22,286 nucleotides of DNA from an uncultured Eggerthella sp. (lineage in GTDB: Bacteria > Actinomycetota > Coriobacteriia > Coriobacteriales > Eggerthellaceae): NCBI GenBank assembly GCA_900542265.1, contig UQML01000031.1, positions 1-22,286 on the forward strand, written 5' to 3'. Both the position numbers and the translations under genes were made by a program. A model generated the notes under the pieces. That model saw only the letters and a program-made list of their open reading frames with translations, searched no databases and was not told the DNA's origin. Of this stretch, positions 14,351 through 21,311 are shown piece after piece; positions within the stretch are counted from its first letter, which is position 1; the number at the start of each line of letters is the position of its first letter.

Positions 14351-15233
14351 GAGAATAAAAGCCATCTTGCGCCAAAATCTTCAGTGGAACATCAAAAAGT
14401 GCGCTCATGCGGTCGGAAGTAAGCTTCTCCACCTTGGTCCCATCGTCAAAAATATGCGCACTTTTAATCATCAAAACGCGATCAATTTCTGGAATGATGT
14501 CCTCGGGATAATGCGTAACCAAAATGATGGACTTACCGGCGTGATGCAAATCGCGCATTGCCTTGCGAACGTAGAACATGCCCTCTGGGTCAAGCCCAGT
14601 GGTTGGTTCGTCAAAGACAATAACCTCGGGATCATGAATCAACGCGCGCGCAATAAGCACGCGGCGTGCCTGACCTGAAGAAAGCGTCTTAATACCGCGG
14701 TTGGCCAGATGACCCACACCAACCATCTCGAGCGCTGCTTGCGCGCGAGCGAGCGATTCATCCGTTACCACACAATGACTTGGCACCCCGAGCGTACCAA
14801 AAAGACCACCGCATACAATCTCAAGCACCGGCAACTGCACCGTAATCTGATCCTGCATGGTTGACGAGACCACACCCATCACGGACTTGATGTCAGCGAG
14901 CGTGGCGCGATCGTCACCCTTGAAGTAGACCGGCGGATTGTCACGATGAAGCGGCAAAATCTCACGTGTCATCAACTGAATGAATGTTGATTTACCGGCG
15001 CCGTTTGGTCCTAATATGGCGATGGACTCGCCTTGCTCAAGCTGGAAATGCTCAACGTCTAAAATGATGTTTCCTTGGCGTCGCACGACGGCATCGTTAA
15101 ACTCAATCAATGGTGGGAGCTGAGTAGATTGCGAGCAACTAGATTCTAGGGGGGATTCCCGGAGGGATTCCAAGGTGGACTCCAGGGTAGACTCCGGGGT
15201 TGGTTCCATATGCGCTTCCAAGATCGATTCCAT
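14334..15233 (-). CDS. ABC transporter ATP-binding protein, orphan, with repeat-rich N-terminus
   Basis: A 299-residue protein with a single ABC ATPase domain: Walker A GPNGAGKST (about 75-83), Q-loop near SSTMQDQ, signature LSSGQARR (about 186), Walker B VIVFDEPTTGLDPEG and switch His in VTHYPEDI. The domain resembles those of iron/molybdate-type cytoplasmic ATPases (YlmA/ModF-like). No permease or binding protein is adjacent, so its role (transport or soluble) is unknown. The first ~40 residues are an extra Glu/Ser/Leu repeat (variants of PESTLES) not found in such domains. AAGGA precedes the ATG by a normal spacing. Confidence 0.88.
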   Translation of the reverse strand: MESILEAHMEPTPESTLESTLESLRESPLESSCSQSTQLPPLIEFNDAVVRRQGNIILDVEHFQLEQGESIAILGPNGAGKSTFIQLMTREILPLHRDNPPVYFKGDDRATLADIKSVMGVVSSTMQDQITVQLPVLEIVCGGLFGTLGVPSHCVVTDESLARAQAALEMVGVGHLANRGIKTLSSGQARRVLIARALIHDPEVIVFDEPTTGLDPEGMFYVRKAMRDLHHAGKSIILVTHYPEDIIPEIDRVLMIKSAHIFDDGTKVEKLTSDRMSALFDVPLKILAQDGFYSLVSAY

Positions 15234-15348
15234 ATACGCTTCCTTTGCCGTAACGGCTATGACTCTTTGTTTCCTTACTTTACCTAATTAAAGATAGTAC
15301 CAAATTAAAAATCGCTCCAACATGCAAGCAAAAAAGAAGGTTACAAGG

Positions 15349-15388
15349 AAAAGAGCCAGCCCCGAACACTCTCAAGACCAGCTCTTTT
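15349..15388 (-). terminator. Probable terminator after the PrsA-like gene
   Basis: AAAAGAGC (15349-15356) pairs with GCTCTTTT (15381-15388). The loop is long (24 bases) and the T-run is short, so it is weaker than the other terminators. It lies beyond the extra tail cassettes at 15435-15550. Confidence 0.5.
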
Positions 15389-15434
15389 AGTAAGTTTAGT
15401 AAGAAGTTAAGCAATTAAGCAACGTACCAAGTGA

Positions 15435-15582
15435 CTATGCACCTCCACCAGGAGCAGAAGCTGTATCACCTTGGACTATTCGTCCTCATCGGAGCTAGAA
15501 TCGCCGCCTCCACCAGAAGCGGAACCATCGTTTTGAGCTGTATCACCTTGGACTACTCGCCCTCAGTAGAACCGTCACCTTG
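15435..15582 (-). repeat. Three tandem C-terminal tail cassettes, each ending in TAG
   Basis: Minus-strand units each begin with CAAGGTGA and end in TAG, separated by TC. Unit 1 (15582-15553) is the current gene end, encoding QGDGSTEGE. Unit 2 (15550-15476) would encode 24 residues starting QGDTAQNDGS and ending SSSDEDE. Unit 3 (15473-15435) would encode QGDTASAPGGGA. Units 2 and 3 also share GTGATACAGCT. Units 2 and 3 lie after the stop of unit 1, so are silent as written. A crossover between the CAAGGTGA seeds would replace one tail with another in frame. Confidence 0.8.
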
Positions 15583-16743
15583 GGTTGCGTCGCCCTCAGT
15601 AGAGGAGCTACCCTCTGCTGAAGCATCGCCCTCACCAGAGGCGCCTTCGCCTTCAACCGTTGGGAAGTCCTCCTCAGTGGTAGTCTCATCGCTTGACTCA
15701 TAAGCAGACATGTCGATGTTATAAGGAACGTTTTCTGGCATATCGTTAATCACGATTTCGGCATTGTCCTTGTAGGAGGTGTACCACTCTTGATACTTGG
15801 TTGACTGATTTTGGCTCGTCAAGATATTGCGCATGTAATCAACGAACTCGGTAGGGATATCAGCAACTGCAGTTGTATTCTCTGCTGGTGTATAGGTATC
15901 CGTACAAAGGATGATATGCGTGCCATACTCAGAAGTTACTAGACCTGACATCTGTCCTTTGGAAAGACCCGAGAGCGCATCTTGATACTCAGTCACAAAG
16001 CTTGAAAGGGTGTCCCAGCCCACATCGCCACCATTTTGAGCAGAGCCAGAATCCTGAGAGTACTGCTTAGCTGCATCCTCAAAACTGATCTCGCCGTTAT
16101 TGATCTTGTCTAGAACCTCTTGAGCAGTAGCCTCATCGCCAGGACTAAAAAGGATATGGCTTGACTTGTGAGAATTCTCAAACATGGACTTATACATGTT
16201 GAACATCTCGAGAAGCTCTTCATCGGATACGGTTACATCCGAAGCAACTTTTTCTTGAAGGCGCTGCTTTTTCAAGCCTTCATTGATAGCCTCTTTGTAT
16301 TCGTCTTCAGTGGTACCGGCCTTTTCGAGCGCCTCTTTCCAAGCAGCGTCATCGTCATAATTGGCTTTCATGGCATCAAGCTGTTCTTGAACCTCAGAGT
16401 CTTCAACGGTGATCTCGTACTCAGTGCATGCCTGATCCACCAACTCTTTTTCTACATAGTAGTCAATGACATTCTCGCGCACTGTCTTAGGCTCAAACGA
16501 TGATTGCTTCATCCATTCTGCCCAAGCAGCATCTTCTGTTAATTCAGAACTCGTACGAAAATCTTGAATGTATTTGGTAACGGTATCCTCATCAATATTT
16601 GATCCGTTGACCGTAGCCGCTACACCACCGGTGTAACCGTAATTGTTGCCCGCACAACCACTCAACACAAAAGCTGAAGCTAAGGCAAAGATACTTGCCA
16701 TGACGGCGATGCCAAATCGTTTGACCAAAACACCCTGTTTCAT
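15553..16743 (-). CDS. PrsA-like parvulin foldase lipoprotein
   Basis: A peptidyl-prolyl cis-trans isomerase and foldase of the cell envelope. A lipoprotein signal peptide is clear: KR, a hydrophobic run, then lipobox LSGC with Cys30. A SurA-like N-terminal chaperone region (about 45-185) precedes a parvulin domain (about 190-282: SHILF, then EDAAKQYSQDSGSAQNGGDVGW and YGTHIIL). An acidic Glu/Gly/Ser tail follows (about 350-396), with repeats of EGDA and TEGE. ATG at 16743 is chosen because it puts the charged and hydrophobic parts of the signal in normal order; the open frame from 16824 adds a non-signal extension with no ribosome site. AAGAGA lies near the ATG. The C-terminus is followed by two further silent tail cassettes. 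Confidence 0.9.
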   Translation of the reverse strand: MKQGVLVKRFGIAVMASIFALASAFVLSGCAGNNYGYTGGVAATVNGSNIDEDTVTKYIQDFRTSSELTEDAAWAEWMKQSSFEPKTVRENVIDYYVEKELVDQACTEYEITVEDSEVQEQLDAMKANYDDDAAWKEALEKAGTTEDEYKEAINEGLKKQRLQEKVASDVTVSDEELLEMFNMYKSMFENSHKSSHILFSPGDEATAQEVLDKINNGEISFEDAAKQYSQDSGSAQNGGDVGWDTLSSFVTEYQDALSGLSKGQMSGLVTSEYGTHIILCTDTYTPAENTTAVADIPTEFVDYMRNILTSQNQSTKYQEWYTSYKDNAEIVINDMPENVPYNIDMSAYESSDETTTEEDFPTVEGEGASGEGDASAEGSSSTEGDATQGDGSTEGE

Positions 16744-16879
16744 CAAATCTCTTTTCTTATGTGTGTCCAATATTTTGTTCCGTTGTTCACTTCCGTTGTT
16801 CACGCAACACGACATGCAAGGCATGAGCGCTACGCCACCACGTCAAAGTGAACAAGCTGTAGAACCTTGCTGTATCCTC

Positions 16880-16928
16880 TATCTCACTATGCCGTTGTGT
16901 GTTTGAGATAGGTATGGCATAGGAGATA
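16880..16928. other. Long imperfect hairpin with an overlapping alternative stem
   Basis: A 13-bp stem with one bulged base joins 16880-16893 and 16916-16928 (TATCTC, A bulge, CTATGCC against GGCATAGGAGATA). A different stem joins CTATCTCA (16879-16886) and TGAGATAG (16904-16911). The two cannot form together. It is about 140-185 bases upstream of the PrsA-like start, inside its leader or promoter region. The remaining DNA from 16744 to 17084 holds a 13-bp tandem duplicate (TTCCGTTGTTCAC, 16778-16790 and 16791-16803) but no convincing gene. Confidence 0.45.
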
Positions 16929-17084
16929 CAAGCTACTCGCAAGATACCCGAAACAACTGTTACGGAACTGCAAAAAAGTTAGCGTGCTTATTATTGCGCA
17001 TCTTGGACATATGATGCGATCAGGATCGCCCATGTACACGGGAAATGCACTATTTGGGCTGTTCTCTCCACACTTTGTTCATAA

Positions 17085-17156
17085 CGACTCGCATGACACC
17101 TCGTGTCGCAGCTCGTGTTGTACCTCGTGGTGTACCTCGCATGACACCTCGTGTTG
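17085..17156. repeat. Six tandem 12-bp units
   Basis: Six 12-bp units fit exactly in 17085-17156: variants of CACCTCGTGTTG and TACCTCGCATGA. The 19-bp string CTCGCATGACACCTCGTGT recurs at 17088-17106 and 17136-17154. Short open frames over it have no ribosome site, so it is called as non-coding repeat. Confidence 0.85.
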
Positions 17157-17224
17157 CGAGCACCATCGGCTTGAGTAGCCAATCGCAAGGCTCCCTATCG
17201 TTTTTCATTTTTTTGAACGTGTTT

Positions 17225-17395
17225 TGACAAACCAGGACTTTCTGCGAGGGTGTATCCAAAGACGCCAATGAGTCGCCGAGTATTATCAGGCATTCCGTGA
17301 CAGAATCGGTACCTTCTGTGAGGATTTTGACTCTTTTTGAGGAGGCGATGGGGCTACCAAGAAAGTTGACCCTCGCACAAAGTCGAATTTCGTCA
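17225..17395 (-). repeat. 171-bp dispersed element with inverted ends, copy 2
   Basis: Same length as the copy at 10229-10399 and collinear in reverse complement: end motifs at 17225-17251 and 17369-17395, internal copy at 17298-17324. Ends match as inverted repeats at 21 of 27 positions. The internal part 17278-17328 is 47 of 51 identical to 10296-10346. The outer flanks on both sides contain A-rich runs similar to each other (TTCAAAAAA type), so the element may extend a further 30-40 bases each way. It lies between the PrsA-like promoter region and the typA terminator. Confidence 0.8.
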
Positions 17396-17483
17396 TTTTC
17401 CCTTGGAAATTTTCAAAAAATGGGGCTGACCTGCATCAACTCCCAAAAATTCAGACACACATTTGTCCTATAACGAAAATGAC

Positions 17484-17520
17484 GAAAAAAGAGGCGCCGC
17501 TTTGACCTGACGCCTCTTTT
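17484..17520 (-). terminator. Rho-independent terminator of typA
   Basis: A perfect 10-bp stem (17487-17496 AAAAGAGGCG with 17511-17520) with a 14-base loop. On the minus strand it ends in a T-run. It lies 84 bases past the typA stop. Confidence 0.88.
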
Positions 17521-17549
17521 GGTATCTCGTATTTCGTTGCACCCTCAGC

Positions 17550-17588
17550 CCGCAGCAACACTCCGCAGCGGCACTCCGCAGCGACACT
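17550..17588. repeat. Three tandem 13-bp units after typA
   Basis: CCGCAGCAACACT, CCGCAGCGGCACT and CCGCAGCGACACT follow each other at 17550-17562, 17563-17575 and 17576-17588. They are between the typA stop and its terminator, another short repeat in a 3' untranslated region. Confidence 0.88.
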
Positions 17589-17603
17589 CACACTCAGTCG
17601 CGC

Positions 17604-19418
17604 TTACTTGTTTTTAGCTTCCTTCTTGCGCTGAGTTGCTGACAAGATGCGCTTGCGCAGGCGGATAGAAACCGGTGTAATCTCGACAAGCTCATCATCC
17701 TCAATATACTCAAGCGCCTCTTCCAAAGTGAAGGTAACGGGGGGGGTGAGTTGGATAGCTTTATCTGCACCACTCGAGCGCTGGTTACCAAGCTGCTTTG
17801 CCTTAGCAACATTAACAACCATGTCGCCTTCTTTGGCGCTCTCTCCAACAATCATACCCTCGTAGCAGTCCTCGCCCGGACCCACAAACAAACGACCACG
17901 CTGCTGAAGCGTATCAAGGGCATACGCAACTGACTTCTCAGTAGCCATAGCGATCATGGAGCCATTCTTGCGACCTTGGAACTCCCCTCTATAGGGACCA
18001 TACTCGCTAAAGTGATGGAACATTGTTGCTTCGCCGCGGGTTGCATTCAAGAGTTTGGTGCGCAAGCCCATAGTGCCACGGGAAGGAATCTTAAAGACAA
18101 GGTGGGTTTGATCACCACGCTGGAACATGTCCGTCATCTCACCACCGGCTGAGCCAAAGACCTCAATGCACTTGCCTGCGTACTCGCTTGGCGTATCAAC
18201 CGTTGCTTCTTCGATAGGCTCAAGTTTATTCCCCGTCTCATCCGTTTTGATGATAACGCGCGGGCGTCCAACCTGGAATTCAAATCCCTCACGACGCATG
18301 GTCTCCATCAAGACAGAAAGATGAAGCAAACCGCGTCCTGCAACTTCCATGCCAGACTTATCTTCAAGCTCGGTAATGCGCATAGAAATGTTAGACTCGG
18401 CCTCTTTATTGAGACGCTCTTTGAGTTGGCGAGCACCCACAATCTCACCCTCGCGACCTACAAGCGGAGACGTGGAAGCTTCAAACACAACCGACATGGT
18501 TGGTTCTTCAACTTGGATTGGGTCAAGCATGACAGGAGTATCGCGATTGGTCACCATATCTCCGATATCAGCATCCTCAACACCAACAACGGCGATGATG
18601 TCACCGGCATATGCTTCTTCAACTTCCTTTTTACCCAATTCCTCAAAGGTAAAGACCTGTTTGATTTGCGTGTTGTAGCGGGTACCGTCGTTTTTGATAA
18701 TGAGAACCGGCTCATTTTTGTGCATGGTGCCTGAGAAGAGACGACCTACACCAATACGACCAACAAAGCTTGAGTGATCAACTGTGCAAATCTGCAACGC
18801 AACCGGACCGTTAGGCTCACAATCAGGAGCAGGAACCTCTTGCAAGATAGTGTCGAGCAGAGGAACCATATTCATATTGCCATCATCAGGTTCATAGCGC
18901 GCAAAACCATTCATGGCAGATGCATAAATGACGGGGAAGTCCAGTTGCTCATCACTTGCTTCAAGCTCAACCATTAAGTCAAAGACTTCATCAAGTACTT
19001 CTTCAGGACGACTACCGGGTCGGTCAATCTTGTTAATAACCACCACAATACGCAGGCCCAAAGACAGCGCCTTAGAGAGCACGAAGCGAGTCTGTGGCAT
19101 GGGACCTTCAAACGCATCAACAATGAGCAGTGCACCATCAGCCATGTTCAAGACACGCTCAACCTCACCGCCAAAGTCCGCGTGACCTGGCGTATCAATA
19201 ACATTGATCTTGACGCCTTTGTAAGTGATAGAAATGTTTTTGGACAAGATGGTAATGCCGCGCTCGCGCTCTTGGTCGTTAGAGTCAAGCACGCGCTCAG
19301 CTACCTCTTGGTTCTCGCGGAATACACCTGCGGTGTAGAGCAGACGATCAACCATAGTAGTTTTGCCATGATCAACGTGAGCGATGATTGCGACGTTTCT
19401 AATGTTTTCCTGTTTCAT
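17604..19418 (-). CDS. typA: Ribosome-associated translational GTPase TypA/BipA
   Basis: A 604-residue translational GTPase that binds the ribosome and aids large-subunit assembly and stress adaptation. G motifs are clear: AHVDHGKTT (G1), RGITI (G2), DTPGHADF (G3) and NKIDRPG (G4). Domain II, the EF-G-like domain III/V (AGRGLLHLSVLMETMRREGFE, a BipA signature) and the C-terminal TypA-specific domain (ending in the basic KKEAKNK tail) follow in order, and the length is normal. ATG at 19418 has AGGAG 5 bases upstream; an in-frame ATG at 19436 lacks one. Confidence 0.98.
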   Translation of the reverse strand: MKQENIRNVAIIAHVDHGKTTMVDRLLYTAGVFRENQEVAERVLDSNDQERERGITILSKNISITYKGVKINVIDTPGHADFGGEVERVLNMADGALLIVDAFEGPMPQTRFVLSKALSLGLRIVVVINKIDRPGSRPEEVLDEVFDLMVELEASDEQLDFPVIYASAMNGFARYEPDDGNMNMVPLLDTILQEVPAPDCEPNGPVALQICTVDHSSFVGRIGVGRLFSGTMHKNEPVLIIKNDGTRYNTQIKQVFTFEELGKKEVEEAYAGDIIAVVGVEDADIGDMVTNRDTPVMLDPIQVEEPTMSVVFEASTSPLVGREGEIVGARQLKERLNKEAESNISMRITELEDKSGMEVAGRGLLHLSVLMETMRREGFEFQVGRPRVIIKTDETGNKLEPIEEATVDTPSEYAGKCIEVFGSAGGEMTDMFQRGDQTHLVFKIPSRGTMGLRTKLLNATRGEATMFHHFSEYGPYRGEFQGRKNGSMIAMATEKSVAYALDTLQQRGRLFVGPGEDCYEGMIVGESAKEGDMVVNVAKAKQLGNQRSSGADKAIQLTPPVTFTLEEALEYIEDDELVEITPVSIRLRKRILSATQRKKEAKNK

Positions 19419-19520
19419 GTGCGCTCCTGAGTTCAAGGTATGTCAGCCTCATGCACGGAGCAACATCCAGAGCACGCAGATCCAGTCCGCCACCATGCAC
19501 CAGGCAAACACACCACTGCA

Positions 19521-19550
19521 ATAAAAAAGCGGACCTTGGTAGATCCGCTT
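19521..19550 (-). terminator. Terminator of tRNA-Ala
   Basis: AAGCGGA (19527-19533) pairs with TCCGCTT (19544-19550) over a 10-base loop, with a T-run on the minus strand (19523-19528). Confidence 0.85.
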
Positions 19551-19559
19551 GAAAATTCG

Positions 19560-19635
19560 TGGTGGAGCATAGGGGGATCGAACCCCTGACCTCAGGCTTG
19601 CAAAGCCCGCGCTCTCCCAGCTGAGCTAATGCCCC
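19560..19635 (-). tRNA. tRNA-Ala, anticodon TGC
   Basis: A 76-base tRNA with acceptor GGGGCAT/ATGCTCC, discriminator A and encoded CCA (19560-19562). Anticodon loop TTTGCAA gives TGC. D-loop AGCTCAGCTGGGAGAGC and T-loop GTTCGATC are standard. Confidence 0.97.
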
Positions 19636-19651
19636 ACGTGGTGCAGTACCT

Positions 19652-19679
19652 ATAGTACCAATTCTGCGTAATTTTTCAA
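19652..19679 (-). promoter_or_regulatory. Promoter of tRNA-Ala
   Basis: On the minus strand TTGAAA (19674-19679) and TACTAT (19652-19657) are 16 bases apart, 16 bases before the tRNA. Confidence 0.65.
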
Positions 19680-19685
19680 TCTATA

Positions 19686-19729
19686 ATAAACACTCCGCCG
19701 GCTAACTCGGCTCACGACGGAGTGTTTAT
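19686..19729 (-). terminator. Terminator-like hairpin after tRNA-Ile
   Basis: A perfect 12-bp stem (19686-19697 ATAAACACTCCG with 19718-19729) with a 20-base loop that has its own GCCG/CGGC pairing. The T-run is short, but it is directly 3' of tRNA-Ile. Confidence 0.65.
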
Positions 19730-19737
19730 CCGTACAA

Positions 19738-19814
<77 letters not shown>

Positions 19815-19832
19815 GAAAAATCGCGCTTGATT

Positions 19833-19861
19833 AATTTACGACAACCTTACAGTCCGGTCAA
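19833..19861 (-). promoter_or_regulatory. Promoter of tRNA-Ile
   Basis: On the minus strand TTGACC (19856-19861) and TAAATT (19833-19838) are 17 bases apart, 18 bases before the tRNA. Confidence 0.65.
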
Positions 19862-20159
19862 GAAAAAATGCGGAATTCATACATTTCGACCACTCACCAC
19901 GTGTAAGCGGCGCGCGATCGGCAAACAAGCAACAAGCGCACAGTAGATAGACAACAAGCGCACCACACTCAAGCAGCACACAATTGCACTCTTTGTCTTC
20001 CATTCAGCACAAGATTGGCAACAAACTACCCTCAAACCGTAATCCACACACCTTATTTGCCCCATAAGATGATACGTTTGAAACAGCCAAAGAGGCGCTC
20101 ATCGCAAGAACGGTACAATTCATGTGCAATTCTTGCATCACATAGAAGGAGGCGATGAG

Positions 20160-20678
20160 ATGATCCCGCTTACGGTACAAACACTCATTGTCTCGAATTC
20201 GAACATGCCGTCCGTTTTAGTCATGCGCCCGGATGAGCCGCTTAATAGCAGCGGTAACACGCGCGTCATCCCTATCTGGATTGGACTTCCTGAGGCAACA
20301 CAAATTGGTATTGCCCTTGAGCATCTAGTCATGCCGCGCCCGCTTACGCATGGTCTTTTCATGAACGCCATAGCAAGTTTGGATGCTTTTATTGACCACG
20401 TTGAGATTTATGATCTCGTAGATACGACGTTCTACGCCAAGCTTTTCTTGCGCCAGCATGAACGCTCCGTAGTACTTGACGCGCGTCCAAGTGATGCTAT
20501 TGCGCTTGCCATCAAGCAGGACGCTATGGTCTACATTGATGAGCCCATCTTAAACCGCGCATCCTATCCGTATCTAATCAACGACAAAGAAAAACCGCGC
20601 GCACTCAACGAGACCCAAATCAAAGAATTCCATGACTACGTCGAGACGCTTCGCCCGGATGATCTCGAAGAGGATTAG
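20160..20678 (+). CDS. Bifunctional nuclease family protein (DUF151)
   Basis: A 172-residue protein of the BFN/DUF151 family; members have been described with RNase and DNase activity, but most bacterial ones are not characterised. The family pattern is seen: IPIWIGLPEATQIGIAL, RPLTHGLFMNAI, VEIYDLVDTTFYAKLFL and LDARPSDAIALAIK. ATG at 20160 has AAGGAGG 7 bases upstream; the open frame from 20124 is not preceded by a site. It stands alone on the plus strand. The 260-base spacer before it contains repeats of CAACAAGCGCAC, and no convincing promoter pair was seen. Confidence 0.9.
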   Translation: MIPLTVQTLIVSNSNMPSVLVMRPDEPLNSSGNTRVIPIWIGLPEATQIGIALEHLVMPRPLTHGLFMNAIASLDAFIDHVEIYDLVDTTFYAKLFLRQHERSVVLDARPSDAIALAIKQDAMVYIDEPILNRASYPYLINDKEKPRALNETQIKEFHDYVETLRPDDLEED

Positions 20679-20722
20679 TCCCTCAAGTTTTTCAGATTCG
20701 TCCTCAAACGTACACAACTCAT

Positions 20723-20761
20723 AAAAAAGCACCGCGTATCTCAAACGACACGCGGCACTTT
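20723..20761 (-). terminator. Terminator of the two-TM protein gene, possibly bidirectional
   Basis: A 12-bp stem with two G-U pairs (20726-20737 with 20750-20761, core CCGCGT/ACGCGG) with a 12-base loop, followed by a T-run on the minus strand. It may also serve the plus-strand gene ending at 20678. Confidence 0.75.
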
Positions 20762-20813
20762 CATTGTCGGATGTTTTGCCTTACAGACTAAGCTATCAGG
20801 CTAGGCTGTCAGA

Positions 20814-21308
20814 CTAAGCTGCTTTGCAAGCCTCAACCAAAGAGTTCAACTCAGAGCGATTGCTGAAAGGCATAGGCTTTTTGTTTGGATTGTTAGCGAT
20901 TGCTACTTCACCCTCCCAGGTAGCGCCATCATCCTCAAACTTAGTGGTGCGAACCACGCAATCATACTTTGCCTCAGGCATGTCTTGGAGATCAAAACCG
21001 TACTCAAGCTTAGTGATTACGTTTTGAATGGTAGCAACAGGAGAGGATCCTTCCAAAGAGATGGTGCCCATCTCAGGGTTGAAGACGAATCCACGTGCAA
21101 CAAAGGTTGTACGAATTTGCTCCTTACGTTTTTTCTCAGCCATGGTAATTCCAAGAACTACCAAGCCTACAACTGCCCACCATACAATGGTCAATACCAA
21201 GTCGAGCGGATTATCAACCAAGTTGAAGTTGAGCGCATACCACATCCAGAGGAAGAAGATTGAAGCGACAACCAGGATGCCTAAGATTAAATAATTTGAC
21301 TTTCTCAT
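20814..21308 (-). CDS. Two-TM membrane protein of unknown function
   Basis: A 164-residue protein, not recognised. Two hydrophobic helices (about 6-28 and 35-58) are followed by a basic patch (KKRKEQ) and a predicted cytoplasmic domain of about 100 residues with mixed strands (FVARGFVFNPEMG, DCVVRTTKFEDDGATWEGEVAI). The gene begins 3 bases past the surface-protein stop, and its ribosome site GGAGG is inside that gene's last codons, so translation is probably coupled. A nearby 3' sequence has repeated AGACTAAGCT (20784-20820). It could assist the surface protein, a context-only inference. Confidence 0.75.
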   Translation of the reverse strand: MRKSNYLILGILVVASIFFLWMWYALNFNLVDNPLDLVLTIVWWAVVGLVVLGITMAEKKRKEQIRTTFVARGFVFNPEMGTISLEGSSPVATIQNVITKLEYGFDLQDMPEAKYDCVVRTTKFEDDGATWEGEVAIANNPNKKPMPFSNRSELNSLVEACKAA

Positions 21309-21311
21309 GGC

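Noticed and set aside
15435..15550. Sequencing frameshift at the end of the PrsA-like gene
   Set aside because: Both further units end in TAG and start with the same seed; a single error would not give this repeated order. A true frameshift cannot be excluded without reads.
16984..17178. Cys/Ser-rich small plus-strand frame
   Set aside because: It is created by the 12-bp repeat and has no ribosome site.
17225..17395. Insertion sequence with target duplication
   Set aside because: There is no transposase frame, and only a TTTT run is shared by the flanks of this copy and not of the copy at 10229-10399.
20060..20125. Sigma-70 promoter for the bifunctional-nuclease gene
   Set aside because: TACAAT (20114-20119) has no -35 at a suitable distance, and TTGAAA (20078-20083) is too far away.
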